Made by a program: the position numbers and the translations under genes
The notes under the pieces: generated by a model
The model's input: the letters and a program-made list of their open reading frames with translations, nothing else
Databases searched by the model: none
What the model was told of the DNA's origin: nothing
NCBI RefSeq assembly: GCF_002286815.1
Contig: NZ_MUNM01000067.1
Coordinates: 34,341-98,340, forward strand
Source of the DNA: Pseudomonas sp. PICF141
Lineage (GTDB): Bacteria > Pseudomonadota > Gammaproteobacteria > Pseudomonadales > Pseudomonadaceae
Length of the DNA stretch: 64,000 nt
Direction: 5' to 3'
In this document: positions 61,971-64,000 of the stretch, piece by piece
How the letters are laid out: each line of letters begins with the position of its first letter
Numbering within the stretch: position 1 is the stretch's first letter

Positions 61971-63833
61971 ATGTCCTTTGCTTCCCTCGGTCTCTCCGAG
62001 GCTTTAGTCCGCGCCATCGAGGCTGCGGGCTATACCGAGCCTACTCCGGTGCAACAGCGGGCCATTCCCGCCGTGTTGCAAGGTCGCGACCTGATGGTCG
62101 CGGCACAGACAGGTACTGGTAAAACCGGTGGTTTCGCCCTCCCGATTCTGGAGCGGTTGTTCCCCAACGGTCACCCGGACAAATCCCAGCGTCATGGCCC
62201 GCGCCAACCGCGCGTACTGGTCCTGACCCCAACCCGCGAACTCGCGGCCCAGGTGCACGAGAGCTTCAAGGTCTATGCCCGTGACCTGAAATTCGTCAGC
62301 GCCTGCATCTTCGGCGGCGTCGGCATGAACCCACAGGTCCAGGCCATGTCCCGCGGTGTCGACGTGCTGGTGGCCTGCCCCGGTCGCCTGCTTGACCTCG
62401 CCGGCCAAGGCAGCGTCGATTTGTCCCACGTGGAAATCCTCGTGCTGGACGAAGCCGACCGCATGCTCGACATGGGCTTCGTCCATGACGTGAAAAAGGT
62501 CCTCGCCCGCCTGCCGGGCAAACGCCAGAACCTGTTGTTCTCGGCGACATTCTCCAAAGACATCACCGACCTCGCCGGCAAGCTGCTGCACAATCCGGAA
62601 CGCATCGAAGTCACGCCGCCGAACACCACGGTCGAGCGGATCGAACAGCGCGTATTCCGCTTGCCAGCCAACCACAAGCGTTCGTTGCTGGCGCACCTGA
62701 TCACCGCCGGTGCCTGGGAACAAGTGCTGGTATTCACCCGCACCAAACACGGCGCCAACCGCCTGGCCGAGTACCTGGACAAACACGGTCTCACCGCCGT
62801 CGCCATCCACGGCAACAAGAGCCAGAACGCCCGCACCAAAGCCCTGGCCGACTTCAAGGCCGGTGAAGTGCGCATCCTGGTCGCCACCGACATCGCCGCT
62901 CGCGGCCTGGACATCGATCAGTTGCCTCACGTAGTCAACTTCGAACTGCCCAACGTCGACGAAGATTATGTGCACCGAATCGGTCGTACCGGCCGTGCCG
63001 GGCGTTCGGGCGAGGCGATCTCGCTGGTCGCTCCAGACGAAGAAAAGCTGCTCAAAAGCATCGAGCGCATGACCAAGCAGAAGATTGCCGACGGCAACCT
63101 GATGGGCTTCGATTCCAGCGCTGTGGAAGCCGAGAAACCTGAAGTCCGCGAGCGTCCGGATGTGCGTAACCCGCGCAACCCACGTGGCCCGCGCGGCGAC
63201 GGTCCGAACGGCAGCGGCGGTGGTGGCGGTCGCAAAGACAAAGGCAAGGACAAGGGCAAGGAAAAACCTGCTGCCGCTGGCCGTGGTGATCGCCCGGCCC
63301 GCGAACGCAAGCCTCGCGAAGGCACCCCGGCCCGTGAGTCTCAGCGTCCGGCACCTCGCGCCGCCGCTGATCGTGCTCCGGACGAGTTCCTGGACGACGA
63401 TATCGATAACTTCGGTAACCGCGTCGATTATGTGCCTCAAGCCAAACCGGCTCAGGGCCGTGGTCGCCGTCCGGGCGCTCCGGCACAAGGCGCAGGCGCA
63501 GGTGCTCCGCGCACCGGTCAGCCACAAGGTCGCCAGAATGGTCCGCGCAACAGCAGCGGCGCATCCACCGGCACCCCGCCGGCCAAGCGCAGCGGCCCAC
63601 GCAACGGTGCCCCACGTGACGGCCAGGCCCGCCGCGAAGAGTCTCGCAACCGCCGCCCGGCCCGTGACGAACAGTCTCGTTCGGAACCGGCCGTGCAGAA
63701 CCCGCGCAGCCCGGCACCAAGGATCATTCACAAGGAATCAAAAAGCGATCGCTTCCCGACACCTGAGCAACTGGATCAACTGCCAGGCCGTCCACGCGGA
63801 GAAAAACCAGCCTTGCTGACTCGCAATCGCTGA
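61971..63833 (+). CDS. rhlE: ATP-dependent RNA helicase RhlE
   Basis: A 620-aa DEAD-box helicase starting MSFASLGLSEALVRAIEAAG. Motifs: Q-motif TEPTPVQQRAIPAVL, I AQTGTGKT, Ia PTRELAAQ, II LDEADRML, III SAT, VI HRIGRTGRAG. After residue ~375 comes a long basic, Arg/Gly/Pro-rich disordered tail (RNPRGPRGDGPNGSGGGGGR, RKPREGTPARESQRPAPRAA...) of about 245 residues, longer than E. coli RhlE, probably for RNA binding and condensation. It is close to the Pseudomonas RhlE2-type helicases. Confidence 0.92.
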   Translation: MSFASLGLSEALVRAIEAAGYTEPTPVQQRAIPAVLQGRDLMVAAQTGTGKTGGFALPILERLFPNGHPDKSQRHGPRQPRVLVLTPTRELAAQVHESFKVYARDLKFVSACIFGGVGMNPQVQAMSRGVDVLVACPGRLLDLAGQGSVDLSHVEILVLDEADRMLDMGFVHDVKKVLARLPGKRQNLLFSATFSKDITDLAGKLLHNPERIEVTPPNTTVERIEQRVFRLPANHKRSLLAHLITAGAWEQVLVFTRTKHGANRLAEYLDKHGLTAVAIHGNKSQNARTKALADFKAGEVRILVATDIAARGLDIDQLPHVVNFELPNVDEDYVHRIGRTGRAGRSGEAISLVAPDEEKLLKSIERMTKQKIADGNLMGFDSSAVEAEKPEVRERPDVRNPRNPRGPRGDGPNGSGGGGGRKDKGKDKGKEKPAAAGRGDRPARERKPREGTPARESQRPAPRAAADRAPDEFLDDDIDNFGNRVDYVPQAKPAQGRGRRPGAPAQGAGAGAPRTGQPQGRQNGPRNSSGASTGTPPAKRSGPRNGAPRDGQARREESRNRRPARDEQSRSEPAVQNPRSPAPRIIHKESKSDRFPTPEQLDQLPGRPRGEKPALLTRNR

Positions 63834-63848
63834 TTTATCGCTGATATG

Positions 63849-63884
63849 AAAAATGCCCCGGCTCTCACGATCCGGGGCATTTTT
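63849..63884 (+). terminator. Terminator of rhlE
   Basis: AAAAATGCCCCGG, 10-base loop, CCGGGGCATTTTT plus T-tract: a 13-bp stem 16 bases after the stop. Confidence 0.93.
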
Positions 63885-63904
63885 TTGGGCGCTGCAAACT
63901 GCTT

Positions 63905-63992
63905 TTGTAGGAGCTGGCGAAGCCTGCGATCTTCTGATCTTGCCTTTATCAGCGGTGATCTTGAAAAGATCGCAGCCTGCGGCAGCTCCTAC
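63905..63992. repeat. Class C inverted repeat
   Basis: TGTAGGAGCTGGCGAAGCCT with GCGATCTTC on the left and GAAAAGATCGCAGCCTGCGG with AGCTCCTAC on the right, close to the window end. Confidence 0.78.
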
Positions 63993-64000
63993 GTCTCAGC

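Noticed and set aside
62004..63731. 575-aa minus-strand frame opposite rhlE
   Set aside because: Low-complexity antisense of the helicase and its RG-rich tail.

Overview
The window reads as ordinary chromosome of a Pseudomonas of the P. fluorescens group. The supporting signs are about 60 % GC, a carnitine/choline/betaine gene order typical of Pseudomonas (cdhR-caiX-cdhCAB, gbdR, sdaB, cbcXWV, betT-betI-betB-betA), the tkt-epd-pgk-fba cluster, and very many REP/REPIN-type intergenic palindromes. No tRNA, rRNA, CRISPR array, prophage or replication origin was seen.

Bases 1-23.3 kb hold quaternary-amine catabolism. A DUF5943 gene (cut by the window edge) and an atypical M19 dipeptidase lie at the left. 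A small LprI-like protein, a RelE/XRE toxin-antitoxin pair and a DUF3010 gene follow. The carnitine block comes next: CdhR, the binding protein CaiX, CdhC, CdhA, CdhB and a gamma-butyrobetaine dioxygenase. Together these should convert gamma-butyrobetaine to L-carnitine, 3-dehydrocarnitine and glycine betaine. GbdR, L-serine dehydratase and the CbcXWV choline/betaine ABC importer are next, then BetT, BetI, BetB and BetA, which turn choline into glycine betaine. A perfect BetI-type palindrome sits between betT and betI. A 14-bp direct repeat with a 21-bp period sits between cdhR and caiX.

Bases 23.5-38.9 kb are mixed housekeeping and accessory genes: a second TldD/TldE-type protease pair, an MdtD-like exporter, DbpA, a YhiN-like flavoprotein, a YccS/FUSC membrane protein, a solute-binding protein, ElaA, a small winged-helix protein, a YgjP-like metallopeptidase, a REC-PAS-GGDEF-EAL protein and a small PL7 alginate-lyase-like protein.

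Bases about 39.2-41.8 kb form a small AT-rich accessory island. It contains an unrecognised 201-aa gene, a complete IS3-family element with a frameshift signal, and a short reading frame interrupted by an in-frame TGA.

Bases 41.8-64 kb return to core genes: fba, two lipoproteins, pgk, epd and tkt (central carbon), then an ArsR-methyltransferase regulator (probably SahR) with metK, and later ahcY with an SAH riboswitch and metF. The methionine/SAM cycle is therefore concentrated here with two separate likely SAH sensors. LigB, a DUF1090 protein, a cytochrome c, MltA, a MAPEG protein, an EamA transporter, an FNT channel, an acyl-CoA thioesterase, a second orphan solute-binding protein and RhlE complete the window.

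I see no clearly new multi-gene defence or biosynthetic system. The most interesting items are the CdhR operator candidate, the dual SAH-sensing layout, the interrupted AT-rich ORF and its orphan neighbour, the extra TldD/E pair, and a candidate minus-strand small RNA near 9.5 kb.
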